A stretch of DNA of 64,000 bases from Cryptomeria japonica (taxonomy: Eukaryota; Streptophyta; Pinopsida; Cupressales; Cupressaceae). The stretch is taken from positions 761,389,148-761,453,147 of the forward strand of contig NC_081414.1 of NCBI RefSeq assembly GCF_030272615.1, in the 5' to 3' direction. The position numbers and the translations under genes were made by a program. Under the pieces are notes generated by a model, which was given only the letters and a program-made list of their open reading frames with translations, was not told the DNA's origin and did no database searches. Below, piece after piece: positions 32,751-44,403 of the stretch (its first letter is position 1; each line of letters opens with the position of its first letter).

Positions 32751-33330
32751 AGTGTGAAGCTTTCATGGTTTGGCACAGTTCTACAGGAAGTTTATAAGGG
32801 GATTCAGTGAGATTTGTGCACCCATGCTAGATACTATTAAAGGAGGAGTCAAGACAAAAATTCAGTGGACCAAAGAAACTAATAAGGGGTTTGAACTCTT
32901 GAAACAAAAGGTAGATACACAACTAGTACTCATTCTTCCTAGTTTTGATAAGTTGTTCGCTATTGAATGCGATGCAAGTAACATAGCTGTTGGTGCTGTT
33001 TTGAGTCAAGATAATAGACCAGTAGCTATCTTTAGTGAAAAGCTCAATGATGCAAAAAAGAAGTATTCATCCTATGATATTGAATTGTATCTCTTGTCCA
33101 AGCTCTTCGAAAATGGAGGCACTATTTGCTGCCCAAAGAGTTTGTTGTTTGGACATATAATCAAACTCTTAGTTTTTTGAATTCACAGGATAAGTTGAGT
33201 CATAGACATGTTAAATGGGTTGAGTACTTACAATCGTATACATTTTCCATTAAGCATAAAAAGGGACAATGTAATAAAGTAGCAGATGCTTTGAGTAGAA
33301 GACTACTAACAGTGCAAGAAGTGCAGATTC
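32751..33330 (+). pseudogene. RNase H of element D
   Basis: After the frameshift the frame shows LAQFYRKFIRGFSEI, then FAIECDASNIAVGAVL (catalytic Asp) and FSEKLNDAKKKYSSYD. A second frameshift near 33,110-33,170 returns to the original frame with 'HVKWVEYLQSYTFSIKHKKG' and VADALSRR. Confidence 0.87.
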
Positions 33331-34776
33331 AGAGTATTGGAGTTGATTGCTTCAAGGATTTGTATCCGAATGATGAAGATTTTGCAGCCATTTACAAGGT
33401 TTGTCAAGAATTTCAAAACCATTTTCATAGTGAATATGCTGACTTTACCTTGCAAAATGGTTTGTTGTTTAGAGGCAGACAATTGTGTGTTCCCAAAAGC
33501 TCTATGAGGGAAAATATGATCCAAGAGAAGCACAATGAGTGTTTGAGTGGTCATTTTGGTCTAAATAAGACATTGGAACTTGTGTAATGTTTCTACTATT
33601 GGCCAAGAATGCAAAGGGATATCAGGAGGTATGTTGAGCAATGTATGGTTTGTCAAAAGGAAAAAGGTACATCTACTAATGCTAGTCTTTATCAGCCATT
33701 ACCCATTCCTACAAGGCCATGGGAATGTGTGAGTATGGATTTTGTGGCTGGTTTACCCAAAACAAAGCTTGGTTTTGATAGCATTTTTGTTGTTGTTGAT
33801 AGATTCAGTAAAATGGCATACTTTGTTCCTTGTAAAGCTACTCATGATGCTAGTCACATTGCACACTTGTTTTTCAAAGAGGTTATTCGAATCCATGGTT
33901 TGCTTATTAGTATTGTTGCAGATAGAGATGTCAAATTCCTTGAACATTTTTGGAAAACTCTTTGGAAAAGATTGGGTACTAACTTGTCTTTTGGTTCAGC
34001 CTATCATCCCCAAATCGATGGCCAAACAGAGGTGGTCAATAGGACACTTGGTAACCTCTTAAGGTGTCTGACAAAATAATATGGATAGAGTTGGGATCAG
34101 ATTCTTCACCAAGCAGAGTTTGCCTACAATGACAGCGTCAACAGGTCTACTGGTAAGAGTCCTTTTGAGATAGTGTATGGTATGCACCCAAGGGGTGTTA
34201 TGGAGTTGTGAAACCTTGGTAATGTGTAGCAAAGAAGTGGTCAAGCTGATGATGTAGCTCAGTCTATGAAGGAGGTTCATGACCAAGTAAAGAAAGCTCT
34301 CCAAGATGCCTGACATAAGGTCAAAGCTAGAGTTGATGCAACAAGGAAAGATGTGTAATTTTTAGTTGGTGACTTTGTGATGGTGCACTTGAATAAGTCC
34401 AGACTTCACAAAGGAATTCCCAAAAAACTCCGAATGAGGAGGATAGGTCCTTGTAAGGTTTTGGCTAAGTATGACTCTAATTCTTATAACATTGAGTCGC
34501 TTAATGATGTTGCATTGTCTCCTATCTTTAATATTGTGGATTTAGTTTCATACAAAGGGAAGCTTCCCAAGGAGGATGAGAGAGTTTCAGATGTTCACCA
34601 ATCACTTTCAGACTTTCCTCTTCCTTCTCCACCCATGGGTCAAGCTAAAAAGGTTTTGGATTCTAGGATTCTCAAAAAGACTCGGCACCAAGTCTACATG
34701 GAGCATTTGATCAAGTGGAGGAACAAACCAGACTCTGAGGCTACTTGGGTACCTAAGTCAGACTTTCTTCAGTTTT
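33331..34776 (+). pseudogene. Integrase with chromodomain-like tail (element D)
   Basis: The HHCC zinc region spans about 33,528-33,660 (HNECLSGHFGL, CMVCQKEKG). The core has MDFVAGLP, VADRDVKF and 'YHPQIDGQTEVVNRT', so all three catalytic acids are kept. The C-terminal part holds a GPY/F-like block (LRMRRIGPCKVL). The last 40 residues (34,653-34,776) match a chromodomain: VLDSRILKK, YMEHLIKWRN, EATWV. Chromodomains steer chromoviruses to chromatin. Stops at 33,585, 34,077, 34,209, 34,229, 34,311 and 34,356 interrupt it. Confidence 0.9.
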
Positions 34777-34821
34777 GAATTTATCCCTCATTGATGCCAA
34801 ATAGATTCACTTGACTTCTTT

Positions 34822-34836
34822 GTCTTTGGGGGAGTA
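34822..34836 (+). other. Polypurine tract of element D
   Basis: TTTGGGGGAG just before the 3' LTR start, the expected plus-strand primer. Confidence 0.7.
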
Positions 34837-36492
34837 TGGTGCAGGAGCACCTAGTGAAGCTAATGGAGTACTTCATCAAATTTTGGTTTGAAATGGCCTA
34901 TGTTGGCCACAATTGAATAATGGACTTGTTTTATGTGCAAAGGGTGTATTTAGTGTGTTTAAGTGTCCTTTTGTCTTAGTTTTGTTGTTTGTTGAGTTTT
35001 TGGTTTGTTTTTGACCTTTTTATGCTTTGTAAGCTTAGAATGGACAAAATATGGAAATGTGGTCAAAACTCCTTATAAAGCCTTGTTAGGAATTGAAATA
35101 TGTTTGTGTGGTTCTAGGAAACCATTTCACATGGTGGAGTTAAGTCTATTTGTCTCACAAGTCAAAAATGCCCATTGTACCAAAATGTCAATGTTGTCAA
35201 GCAACATTTTGACAATATTTGGACAAATTTGTAAAACAATGCAAAAAGGTGGTTATTGGTCTATAATTGGGCATGATTTAGGTGGTGAGTGACTATTTAA
35301 AGCCTCCCACAAAATTGTATCTGGTTGGCATTTGAAGAAAAGAAAAACTCAATACAAAAACTCAGAATTTTTGTCCTTTTTCTTGCATTTTTTGCTCCAT
35401 ATGGCATAGCAGTTTATACTTCCTGTGCATTTGGCCATACTGTTTTCATTTCGGAAGTTGTTCCATTTTGTATTGAAGATATTTCACTTGGGTTTGAGTG
35501 TTGGTGTGGAGTTTTAGCACTGTAACAAAATTGTTTTGTTTTAACCCTGTTCTCGGTTGAGTAAGGGTTTGGCTTCAATAATGGAAGCAACTTGATTTTA
35601 TTTGGCTCTTTCTCCATGGCCTCTGAAAGTAAAGTTGTTGTATATATACTTCTTTTACATACAATTTTTTGTTTATTGGTAATGAAAAAGAAAGTGGTTT
35701 TTGTTGCTAACTAGGCGAGCTCCTATAGCTCGGCTAGTGAACCTTCATGGTGAAAAACAAAGTTTCTCTACAAACCCTCACCAAGTGAACCTTATTTTGG
35801 TTTCCCAAGGTGGATTGATGTTTGGAAAGAGTTTTTAAACTAGATGGAAGGGTGTTTCAGTGAATAATTAATTGGGAAATGTATTTTGAGCAGTCAAAGT
35901 ATAGTAAGACAATGGTTTTTGAGCATTTTTACTTTTGAAACTTGGTGGCACATCAAGTGTTTGACTTTATGCTTGCAGGAAAAGAAGTTGAAAAGATTCA
36001 TAATGATTTTACAGACCTTCTCAAGAGATTTGGTGGTTTGAAGAAGTGTTTGGAATGGTGTTAAGGTTTTAGAAGACTTAAAACCTTTGAAAACCCTGAT
36101 TTTTAGGCACCTACATAGGATAGTGGTTGTACTACCCTGTCAGACCTCCTCATAGAAAAAATATGAAATATCTCCATAAATGTTGTCCATAATTGCAAAG
36201 TTTTTATGGGGTTTTTTATCAGTTTGTGGAGTTATAAGCACATTTGCAGTTTCAGAGGGCTAATTGGGGCTGTCTTCTTGTAGCCCTGTTTTGAGCTTTT
36301 CTTCAAATCGAGTAAGAAGACAATTGGACAGTCCACCAAACCAAGATGAAATAAACATAGAGTAGGAAAAACACCAAAGAAACAATACCTAAACAAGTGA
36401 CAAAACCTTCAACAATTACCCTTGAAGGAAATTGCAAACTAAATTGATTACACACCCACAATTTGAGCCAATTTTTGAGTATCTCCTTATCA
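34837..36492 (+). repeat. 3' LTR of element D
   Basis: 1656 bp, same ends as the 5' copy. It lacks about 160 bp between GAAATAA and CATAGAG (around 36,350). Followed by the duplication CATCC. Confidence 0.92.
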
Positions 36493-37010
36493 CATCCCCA
36501 GGCCAATGGTCAAGCTGAAGTGACTAAAAAATAAATTGAGGCCATTCTTACCCAAAAAATTTCACTCCACAAGAAATATTGGGCAAATCACCTCTGAGAA
36601 GCAGTTTGGGCCTATCAAACATCCTAGAAAACAACAACATGGTTTAAACCTTTTGAAGTGGTTTATGGTAAACATGCTGTCATGCCCATTGAATTTGACC
36701 ATAAAACTCTGCGTACAATGATGCAATTGTGTATGCAATTGTCAAAGGCACAAAAAGAAATAATATTGCATCTAAATCAATTGGATGAATTGCGAAAATC
36801 AACTTTGCAAAATACACTTTTAGTCCAACAACATCGCATGAAGTGGCATGATAAATACATCAAACCTAAAACTTTTCACGCCAGGGACTGGGATTTATTG
36901 TATGATTCAAGATTTAAGGATAATTTGGGAAAGTTAAAACCAAGGTGGCTAGGCCCTTATGAAATTGAACAAGTGTTTGATAATGGCGGTCAAGTTGGCC
37001 ACTATTGATA
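36493..37010 (+). pseudogene. Integrase of element B, C-terminal part
   Basis: It continues the integrase of B after D: QANGQAEV with the catalytic Glu, then PFEVVYGKHAVMPIEF, and finally LKPRWLGPYEIEQV, the GPY/F-type end. Stops occur near 36,533 and 36,596. Phase matches the part before D. Confidence 0.87.
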
Positions 37011-37785
37011 AGGCACGGTTCAAACTACTTGTCAATGGCCACAAACTCCACCTATATCATAAACCAAGCACTAAGGAAGAGTTTCTTCAATAGTTTCAAC
37101 CACTTTCGACTCTTCCTACAACCACTGAGGTTGAGCCTTCGAGTCCACCATTTACTTGATGAAAGTTGTCAAAAACTCATAATAAACACTCCATGTCCAC
37201 GTGGAGTTTCTTTCTGCGTCTCATTCCACGTCATCTCCATCTTATTCCACTTTCTTGTCTTTCATTTCACTTCCACCACCATAATTCTTCTATGAACATT
37301 TCAACAATAATTTTCTCTTGTATCGCACATGCCAACACAAGTCACAACATGCCTCAATCACATCACAAAGCACGTAAGTATATTTACACTTTCATGATTA
37401 CGACTTTTGCTTCATATTTTTTCATCATTTCATTGAAATTTTAAATAATTATGATTACATTCCGATTTCCTACCATTAGACATGTGTTGACACTACATCT
37501 ATTTTCAGTCTAGGGGGAATTGATTGTGAGATAAGGTATTGCCATTATTAGACCTATAAAATTTGAATAAGCATATTAACTCAGGTTAAAGGAATGAGTC
37601 AGTTTTACCTGCCATTGTTAAAGTCTAGTTTATTCCTAATTTGGAAAATTTTTAAACTATTTCCTTTCAAGTCGAGTCTGTGTAAAACCATGTTCTATTT
37701 GGAAGCTTGTCTAGTACAAACTGTTTTCTTTTGTTGTTTGAAAGTAGAACGCTTCATATTTTGGGTTTAACAGAAAGATATTTTC
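37011..37785 (+). other. Spacer after integrase of element B
   Basis: About 0.8 kb, T/C-rich. Overlapping ORFs of 96 and 92 codons (37,005-37,444) have hydrophobic and His-rich residues but no motif I recognise. CTAGGGGGAATTG at about 37,512 resembles an internal polypurine tract. It separates pol from the accessory ORF. Confidence 0.4.
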
Positions 37786-38337
37786 TTGAAGAAAGTAACA
37801 ATTGCAGTAATGAGAGGTTCCCCTATTAAAAGAGAGCCTACAGGCCACACTTTGATATTACAAGATGAGGATTATGAACCTTTGTATAAAGGATGTAGGT
37901 GGTTAGATTATTTCCTAAAATTGCATACTTATGATGATGATGATGTAGCCCTCGAATTTGCACAATCTTTGAAGGATGATATGGCTGTGGTGAAAGGGTT
38001 GAGTATTCCTGTTATAGATGAGCATATTGTTCAAGTTTCTGGTTTGCCTAGGGATGGTGAACCATTTCTAGAAACTAATGATGCCAAGTCTTCCAGAGCA
38101 CAATTTATAGAGCATGGTGACCCTCCTTTGAATGTCACTAAGCAAATAACTAATAGGTTGTCTCTTCCACCTCTCTGGGCTCATAGGGTAGCCTATATTA
38201 TCAAGTACATTACTTGTGAGGGGAGACAATCTCAATTGCATTCTGTTTATTTCAAATTGTTGCGTCATTTAAGAGATGGTAGGCAGGTGAATGTTCCAAA
38301 TTTCCTTTACAATATACTTAAGCAAATGGCAGCTTAA
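37786..38337 (+). CDS. Accessory ORF of element B (Transposase_32-like, tentative)
   Basis: An intact 183-codon frame between integrase and 3' LTR. Residues about 40-90 (HTYDDDDVALEFAQSL, MAVVKGLSIPVI, GLPRDGEPF) follow the pattern of the 'putative plant transposon protein' domain (PF20167), known from accessory ORFs of gypsy elements. The first ATG in frame lies at 37,810 or earlier; the exact start is unclear. No catalytic motif is visible. An env-like or host-derived origin cannot be excluded. That it stayed open while pol decayed may be chance. Confidence 0.5.
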   Translation: MKKVTIAVMRGSPIKREPTGHTLILQDEDYEPLYKGCRWLDYFLKLHTYDDDDVALEFAQSLKDDMAVVKGLSIPVIDEHIVQVSGLPRDGEPFLETNDAKSSRAQFIEHGDPPLNVTKQITNRLSLPPLWAHRVAYIIKYITCEGRQSQLHSVYFKLLRHLRDGRQVNVPNFLYNILKQMAA

Positions 38338-40434
38338 AGTTACAAAAAGGTAACCTTCAATTTGTGTCTCACCATTGCTTAATTTAGCTATTGGTTGAGC
38401 AAGCCCTAGTAGAAAGCAACCCTGGGATGCAGTGGGTGGATTTTTTGGTGATTAACAGAGCTCGTCCATTAAGATAAATTCCTAGCTCTGGAAAAGCTAT
38501 AGGGGCTTCATTCTCTAGAACTACTAAGGATCACAATGAAAATTCTTCTGGTGAGGATGAAGATGCCACTCAAAAAGTCGATCAAAAAGTTCCTAAAAAA
38601 TAGAAATCCTCATCCAAGAGTAAGAAGAATGAAAAATTAGTTCTAGGAACTAGGGTTCAGAAGAATAATGAAGAAGGAAAATTTTCTAAAAAGAAGGAAG
38701 CAAAGAGACCTACGACCTCTACAAAAACTCAGGAAATGGGAAACCCTACAACAAAAGATGGATCATCTAGTCGAAAAAGGAAAGAAATGGAAAGACCTTC
38801 TACAAGAAAGAAGCCTACAAGAACTAGTCATAGACTGAAAAAGAAGTTTAAAGGGAAAGTAGCTGCACGAGGAAGAATTGAAATTCCGAGCTCAGAATAT
38901 GACGAGGAAAAATCTCCTCGAGAAAAATCTCCTAAGATATATTCTCAATCCTCTTCTTTTAGTAAAGAATAAGAGTAGGAATATGAAATGTCTCATTCAG
39001 AAGAGTTCTCAGAAGAAGAAGTGGATACTAACATAGGAGGAAATCAAAAATTGGGAAGAAAAAAATTGAATGAAACAAAACATGAAATTCAAAACATGGC
39101 TCAGACTAATGAGGAGGAAGAACAGAATGGAGCAAAGGATGAACAAGAAGAAATGGAAGAAGAATAGGAAGAAGTAGAAGATGAGGAAGAAGAAGTGCAG
39201 GGACATTTTGGAGAAATCAATTTAAATGTTCATATTGGCGATAACACTTCTAGACCTCAACAAACTAATCAGGATAAGCCTGATAATGAAAGAACTGTTG
39301 CAACTGGGTTAGCAAATCTGGCTGAGGCCACTGAGAAAGTGAATCAGGAAGAACAACAAAAAAAAGATAAGGTAAGTGTGCATGTTCCACCTTGTTTTTC
39401 TTGGGGATCGATTGCTTTTGGATTATTGTAATTATTAGAAAATAAGGAGGAAGATTGGAAAAGGGAAAAGGAGGCATTACAAAGAAAACAACAGGAAAAA
39501 GATGTTGTAATAAATAAGTTGAAGGATAGGATAGATAATTTAGCTACTCTAATACCTCAGGTAATAGAATGTAGGCCTCCTCCAAGAGTATATTCTCTTT
39601 ATTTAAAGGAATTACATCTTTCCTACAAGATAGGTAGGGAGTTGTCAGGACTGAATTCATCTTTAATGACTCCTGATGAATTTTTCAATGCCTATAAAAA
39701 ATCTCCTCCCGAGAAAAATAATTTACTTTGTGAATTCTATATCCACAGCTATGCTAGTCCATACACACCTTAGTGGAACCCACTTCTTTCTATCAGAGAT
39801 GTTCATCTTAGGGCATTTATGTCCTATATTCAGAATAAAAATGAGGGGTGAACATTATAGAGAATATATGGATATGGAACAAGTTATCCCATTACCACTG
39901 AGGGCCGAAGTAGGGGACCCAAATGAAATTTACTATAGATGGAACCAACTTACTTATGATCTAGGGGTTAAAAGAAGGATCTTATTATTAAGAGAAGAAG
40001 TTCACATTGAATTTGAATAAATGGCAGAAATATCTACAAGAATAGTGTATGGACATTTGGCTAAGAGATGGAATGGGTTACTTGAGAACTTGAAGAAAGT
40101 AGAGCCACATTCTTTGAGAAACTATCATGTAACACTCAGTCGAGAAACCACCTTTATACATTTGGGGTGGTCACAATAGGAAAAGTGGATTCCTTTGATC
40201 TTCCAACCACCTATGTTATGGTGTCCTATTCTTCACTGGGAGGAATTGCAGTATTATGATGTGGTATAGGAACTAGAAAGATGGGAGAATCTCAGTGAGA
40301 ATCGAGCGTTCTATTGGAGCCCTATTGCTAAGACACAAGGGGAGACTTCTTCTACTGACTTCAGGCTGCTAAATTGGATTGGAAATCAAAAGACATCTAT
40401 TGAGGGAACATCTGCTGGTGGACCAACAAAACCT
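38338..40434 (+). pseudogene. Lysine/glutamate-rich accessory region of element B
   Basis: Several frames carry one degraded protein. A Lys/Arg/Ser-rich part (38,560-38,970, with KKPTRTSHRLKKKFKGK) is followed by an acidic run of Glu (39,000-39,210), and a coiled-coil-like segment (39,440-39,560). A final part has 'YSLYLKELHLSYKIGRELS' and motifs up to 40,020. Stops occur at about 38,970, 39,165, 39,430 and 39,771. It probably continued the accessory ORF upstream. I do not recognise a family; the charged composition resembles nuclear or chromatin proteins. Confidence 0.5.
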
Positions 40435-40448
40435 TTGGTTGGGGGGTG
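40435..40448 (+). other. Polypurine tract of element B
   Basis: TTGGTTGGGGGGTG lies directly before the TGATGAGTC that opens the 3' LTR. The G-run is the likely core. Confidence 0.55.
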
Positions 40449-41730
40449 TGATGAGTCATAGTTTTATGGCTCTTTTATAGACATTTTGTCATCTTTAGGG
40501 GTTTCTGTATTTGCTGATAGACTTCATAGACATACTTTAATCGACCTTATATGCTTGTTTTGATAAGTATTATTATATGTAGCTGAAACCTTTATTTTGA
40601 CAGAACCATGGACCTTATAAATGTAATTATAAGTATTTACTATTTTTATGTGTGACTAAATAATATATTCAAAATAAATGATCATGATGTGTGGATAGAA
40701 TGTTTTCTCTAACCTTTGCATGGTAGCTATGTGGAATGATCTTTATGAAGGAACATGGTCCCATTCATAGCAACATGGTAATGTGGACAAAGGATGGACA
40801 AAAAGGCAGGAAGAGTTCAAAAATCTGTTGAAGAATTGTTCGCTACTGTCCCTTCTCAATAAGGAGTCTGCAGACTAATTCTGATCTGTTAGTAGAGACT
40901 GTTAGTTGCGATGAGGGATGTTAGAGAGGATATAGGAAAAATCTACAAATGTTCAAAGAAGGACAAGAGTCCTGATTATCATAGCTTTCCTAGATTTTAT
41001 GAGTTTTAAATAAAGCTTCCACCTAGATAGTAGGAACTAGAGCACATGTTTAGGATTGTTGTTAAGGATGAGTGTTATAAATCCTTGGCGCATTGCTGTG
41101 TTAGTTAGTTCTTGATTTCATATTAAAGTAATTTTATGTTGTTGAATTTGATTCCTGAATAAAGAAGAGTATCTACTTTCCAAGTTAATATGGCGTTTCT
41201 AATATGGTTGTGGGCTTAAATTGTTAATTTCTATTATAGTTCTTATTCCAGGAGACTTATCCAAGGGGTCCCTCTTTGCGATAATTTTGTATGGTTGTAT
41301 TTTATGCACTTTGTTCTTTAAGTTGCTTAGTTGTGTTTTATTCACTTTGTCGCTGTCTATTCCTATAGCCACAGTCTGTAACTTTGTGACTGTTCCTGTA
41401 GCCTAGATAGGGCAGAATTGTTATTTCTGTACAAGTTGAAGAATTGACATTTTGTTAGTAGAAATTAATGTTATCTTTAAAGTCGTGATTTAAAGCAATT
41501 TCGTTTTCTGAAAATAGTTGTTTAATCACTTTCAATTGTTTAAAAATAGGGTAGACTTGTTCCTATATGTTATTAGTGCATATACTTTGCAGTCCCCTTT
41601 CAAGTTACACGTCCTCAGATGGATAAATAAATGAGTCAAAAGGATGGAATTTAGATAGCTGCTCAATGGAAACTTGTGTCTCTAGTTTGAGTACTTAGCT
41701 GTGTGTTACATCCATTGTTTTTCACCCACA
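40449..41730 (+). repeat. 3' LTR of element B
   Basis: 1282 bp, from TGATGAGTCATAG to TTCACCCACA, then ACTAA. Differs from the 5' copy at many positions, so B is older than E. Confidence 0.9.
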
Positions 41731-42450
41731 ACTAAATTGATTGCAAAGAGGCTCAAAGTTTATCTCCCTTCTTTGATCTCTAAGGAGCAAGGGGGTTTTG
41801 TGGCTAGTGAACAGATTATGGATGGAGTTGTGGTTATTTCTAAAATCATTCAATCTATGGCGACTTCCAAGGAAAAATCTATGTTAGTCAAATTGGATAT
41901 GGCCAAAGCCTATGATAGGGTTAAGTGGAGTTTTTTGCAAAAAGTTCTCCTAGCCTTTGGTTTTATTCTAGAGTGGGTGATTTGGACAATGAGTTGTGTT
42001 ACCTCTTCATCTTTCTCTGTTATTATGAATGGTGAACCTTTTGAGCTCTTTGGGGTTTCTAGGGGCCTTTTCTAAGGAGATCCTCTTTCCCCATATTTGT
42101 TTATTATTATGATAGAGGGTTTGGGGATATCTCTTAATTCTTAGGTTTCTCGGGGCTTGTTTCATGGTTGGAGTTGGGGTAGTGGATTGCCAAAGCTTTC
42201 TCATCTTTAGTTTGTTGATGACACTAGTCTTATGGGGATTGCTCGTCTTTAGGAGGTTGAATCTTTTAGATAGGTGTTGGATTGTATTTTATGGTTTTAG
42301 ATTAGGTCTCTTCCATTTATCTATTTGGGTATTCCTCTTACTATTGGTAGGCAACCCAAGGCTTCTTGGTAAAATTTTCTTGACAAGTTGCATTATAAGG
42401 TTACTTATCGGACTCATCACTTGTTATCCATTGTTGCTAGATTGACTCTT
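41731..42450 (+). pseudogene. LINE reverse transcriptase, C-terminal part (element L)
   Basis: It resumes with KLIAKRLKVYLPSLIS, QGGFVASEQIMDG, 'KLDMAKAYDRVKWSFL', GDPLSPYLFI and FVDD at 42,211-42,222. Stops at about 42,074 and 42,142 and a frame change after 42,240 disable it. This is the standard non-LTR RT order. Confidence 0.9.
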
Positions 42451-43854
42451 CTTCAGTCTATCATTTAGGTTCTTCCTATTTACATGTGTTTTGTTTAGGT
42501 GTCTCCTATGTATTTCCTTAGAGAATTTGTTGCTCTCTCACGATAATTTCTTTGGAGTAATAATTTGCAGACTGCTAAGTGGAGTTTAGTGAAATGGGAT
42601 TCCATGTGTAGGCCAAGGAAGGAAGGGGGCCTTGGTCTTCGTTTTTCTATTTTGAATGGGCAGACTTTAGTTGCCAAGTTATATTGGCATCGGTGTACTA
42701 GTTAGCATCAGATTTGGGCTCATATCTTTACTCAAAAGTATCTTAAAGGTGTGAAATTTTTGGATATTCCTCACTACTATTTGGAGGGAAGGGGATCTAT
42801 GATCTGGAATACTCTAAAAAGGGGGGCTCATTTGGTTAAGAATAGTATATTTTGGATTTGTAATTTAGGATTAGAGGCACTTTTTTGGTTGGATTCTTGG
42901 GATGGTAATCCTCCTATCCTTACTATGTATCTGCACCTCTGATCCCTTTGGGATATTTTTATTGAGGCTGGTTGGAATAAGGTTTTGAATTATAAAGTGG
43001 CTCATAATTTAGGACAGGCTACTGGTTACAGATGGAAGAACTTTGGTGAATGGCTGTCAGGTGGATCGGAGGAGGATAGGAAAGAGTTGGCTCAGATTCT
43101 TTCTTCTCACGAATGTAATGCCTTGGTTGGTCATGATGTTTTAGGTTGGGGTAGTGATTCATCTGGTAAGTTCTCTATTTCCTTAGGGTATATGGAGCTT
43201 GATAGACAAATGTTTGGAGTCATCAAGGTACCTTGGTGGAAATAGGTGGAACAAATTCTCTTGGCCCAAGTGCAACTTTTTCTTGTGGTTGGTGGTTGAA
43301 AATCAGTGTCTTACTTGGGATAATTTATGCAAGTGCAGGTTCCAGGGTCCCTTGATGTGTGTTTTGTGTTGAAATTGTGAGGAGAGTATGCCTCATCTAT
43401 TCTTCTTATGTTCCTTCTCTAAGGAGATCTAGCATTTTTGCTGGGGTGTTTGGAATCAAGCTTGTTGGCATGTCTCTTCTTTGATTGATTTTTTTGCTCG
43501 CTGGGGCAAGGCCCTAGTTAAGAATTCTTTTTTTGAAGTTGTTTGAGCTCTTGGTCCTACCTTCATTATCTAACATATTTGGTTGGAGAGGAATCATAGG
43601 ATTTTTGAAGATATCAAGATGGCTGTCCACAATATATGGTTGTAAATTCTTCATTCTTTTAGTGAAATTGTTTTGGCAAGGTGTGACTTAGGTGAACATG
43701 TAGATTCGGGAGATGTTGGTTCTTGCAATTGCCTCAAAATTCCTCCTCAAGGAGATGTTTCGAGGTTTGTTGGTCAGGTCATGAGAAATAGATGTCACCA
43801 TCCTTTTCAAAAGATGAATAGGGAGGGTCATTGGTGCCTTCCTCCTTAGGGAGT
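42451..43854 (+). pseudogene. LINE connection and zf-RVT region (element L)
   Basis: Pieces include GSMIWNTLKRGAHLVKN and ALFWLDSWDGNPP near 42,800-42,920, GWGSDSSGKFSI near 43,150, and CVLC..C.ESMPHLFFLC near 43,350-43,410. The last is a zf-RVT-type zinc region found in plant L1 elements and RNase H-containing relatives. Stops are frequent. Confidence 0.75.
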
Positions 43855-44290
43855 TTTGAAAATTAACATTGATGGTTCTTCTCATGGAAATCCCAATCAT
43901 TCTGGTATTGGTGGAGTTGGATGAGATAGCTCTGGTATTGTTTACTTTATCTTTTTTGTCTATAAGGGCCTATATTCTAACAATTTGATGGAGGCTCTTG
44001 CCATTTTTTATCATGTGGAGCATAGTTACGATCTTGGGTGGAGAAATATCATTTACGAATCTGATTATCAGGTGGTGGTGAATTTCTTGAATAGACAGAG
44101 GTTAGATGATGTCTATTTGCATTTAGCTTTGGTTATCAAACAGATTCTTCATTTGTGCATTTCCTTGGAATCTGTGACTTTGAGTCATATCCATAGAGAG
44201 TGGAATGGAGTTGTGAATTGTTTGGCCAAATGGGCCTCTAATCAAATGTACCATTGGAACATTGTGGATAGGGGACAATTACCCTTGTAA
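43855..44290 (+). pseudogene. LINE C-terminal RNase H domain (element L)
   Basis: INIDGSSHGNPNHSGIGG carries the first Asp, MEALAIFYHV the Glu, and YESDYQVVVNFL the second Asp. The last motif, HIHREWNGVVNCLAKWAS, has Asn where Asp is usual (xxADxLA). A stop at 43,922 splits it. RNase H at the end of an L1-type LINE is a known plant feature. Confidence 0.8.
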
Positions 44291-44403
44291 CTATCTCAAA
44301 AGTTAGACTACCTGGTCAAGATTGACATGGCTATTTAATGCCCGCGCTTTGTATTTATTTTGTGTTTGAATAAATTTTTACCCCCTTTTTAGTTTGAAAA
44401 AAA
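44291..44403 (+). other. 3' UTR and A-run of LINE L
   Basis: About 110 bp after the RNase H stop, ending in GAAAAAAA. Copia sequence resumes right after. The short A-run marks the LINE 3' end. Confidence 0.65.

Larger units (their letters stand above)
28371..36492 (+). mobile_element. Element D: chromovirus-like Ty3/gypsy element, full length but decayed
   Basis: LTRs at 28,371-30,187 and 34,837-36,492, duplication CATCC at 28,366-28,370 and 36,493-36,497, 8122 bp in all. Gag, protease, RT, RNase H, integrase and a chromodomain-like tail are in order, nearly all in one frame, broken by nonsense codons and two frameshifts around RNase H. Removing it with one CATCC restores the integrase frame of B (8127 bp, divisible by three). 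Confidence 0.93.
20077..41730 (+). mobile_element. Element B: Athila-like Ty3/gypsy element with two insertions
   Basis: LTRs at 20,077-21,342 and 40,449-41,730 flank gag, protease, RT, RNase H, integrase and a 3.4 kb accessory region. The flanks are ACTGA (20,072-20,076) and ACTAA (41,731-41,735), a target duplication with one mutation. It lies in the RT of LINE L. Inside it are solo LTR S (in gag) and chromovirus D (in integrase). Without these it is about 11.5 kb. All coding parts are decayed. Confidence 0.88.
17041..44403 (+). mobile_element. Element L: L1-type LINE, split by element B
   Basis: The LINE has ORF1 with a DUF4283-like region and zinc knuckle, an endonuclease, RT with FVDD, a zf-RVT region, a terminal RNase H and a short A-run. 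Element B separates it within RT at 20,076/41,731; taking B out leaves about 5.7 kb. Stops occur throughout, so it is dead. The 5' end is uncertain by about 100 bp. An ORF at 17,065-17,544 rich in Phe, Trp and Cys looks like 5' UTR rather than a gene. Confidence 0.85.
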
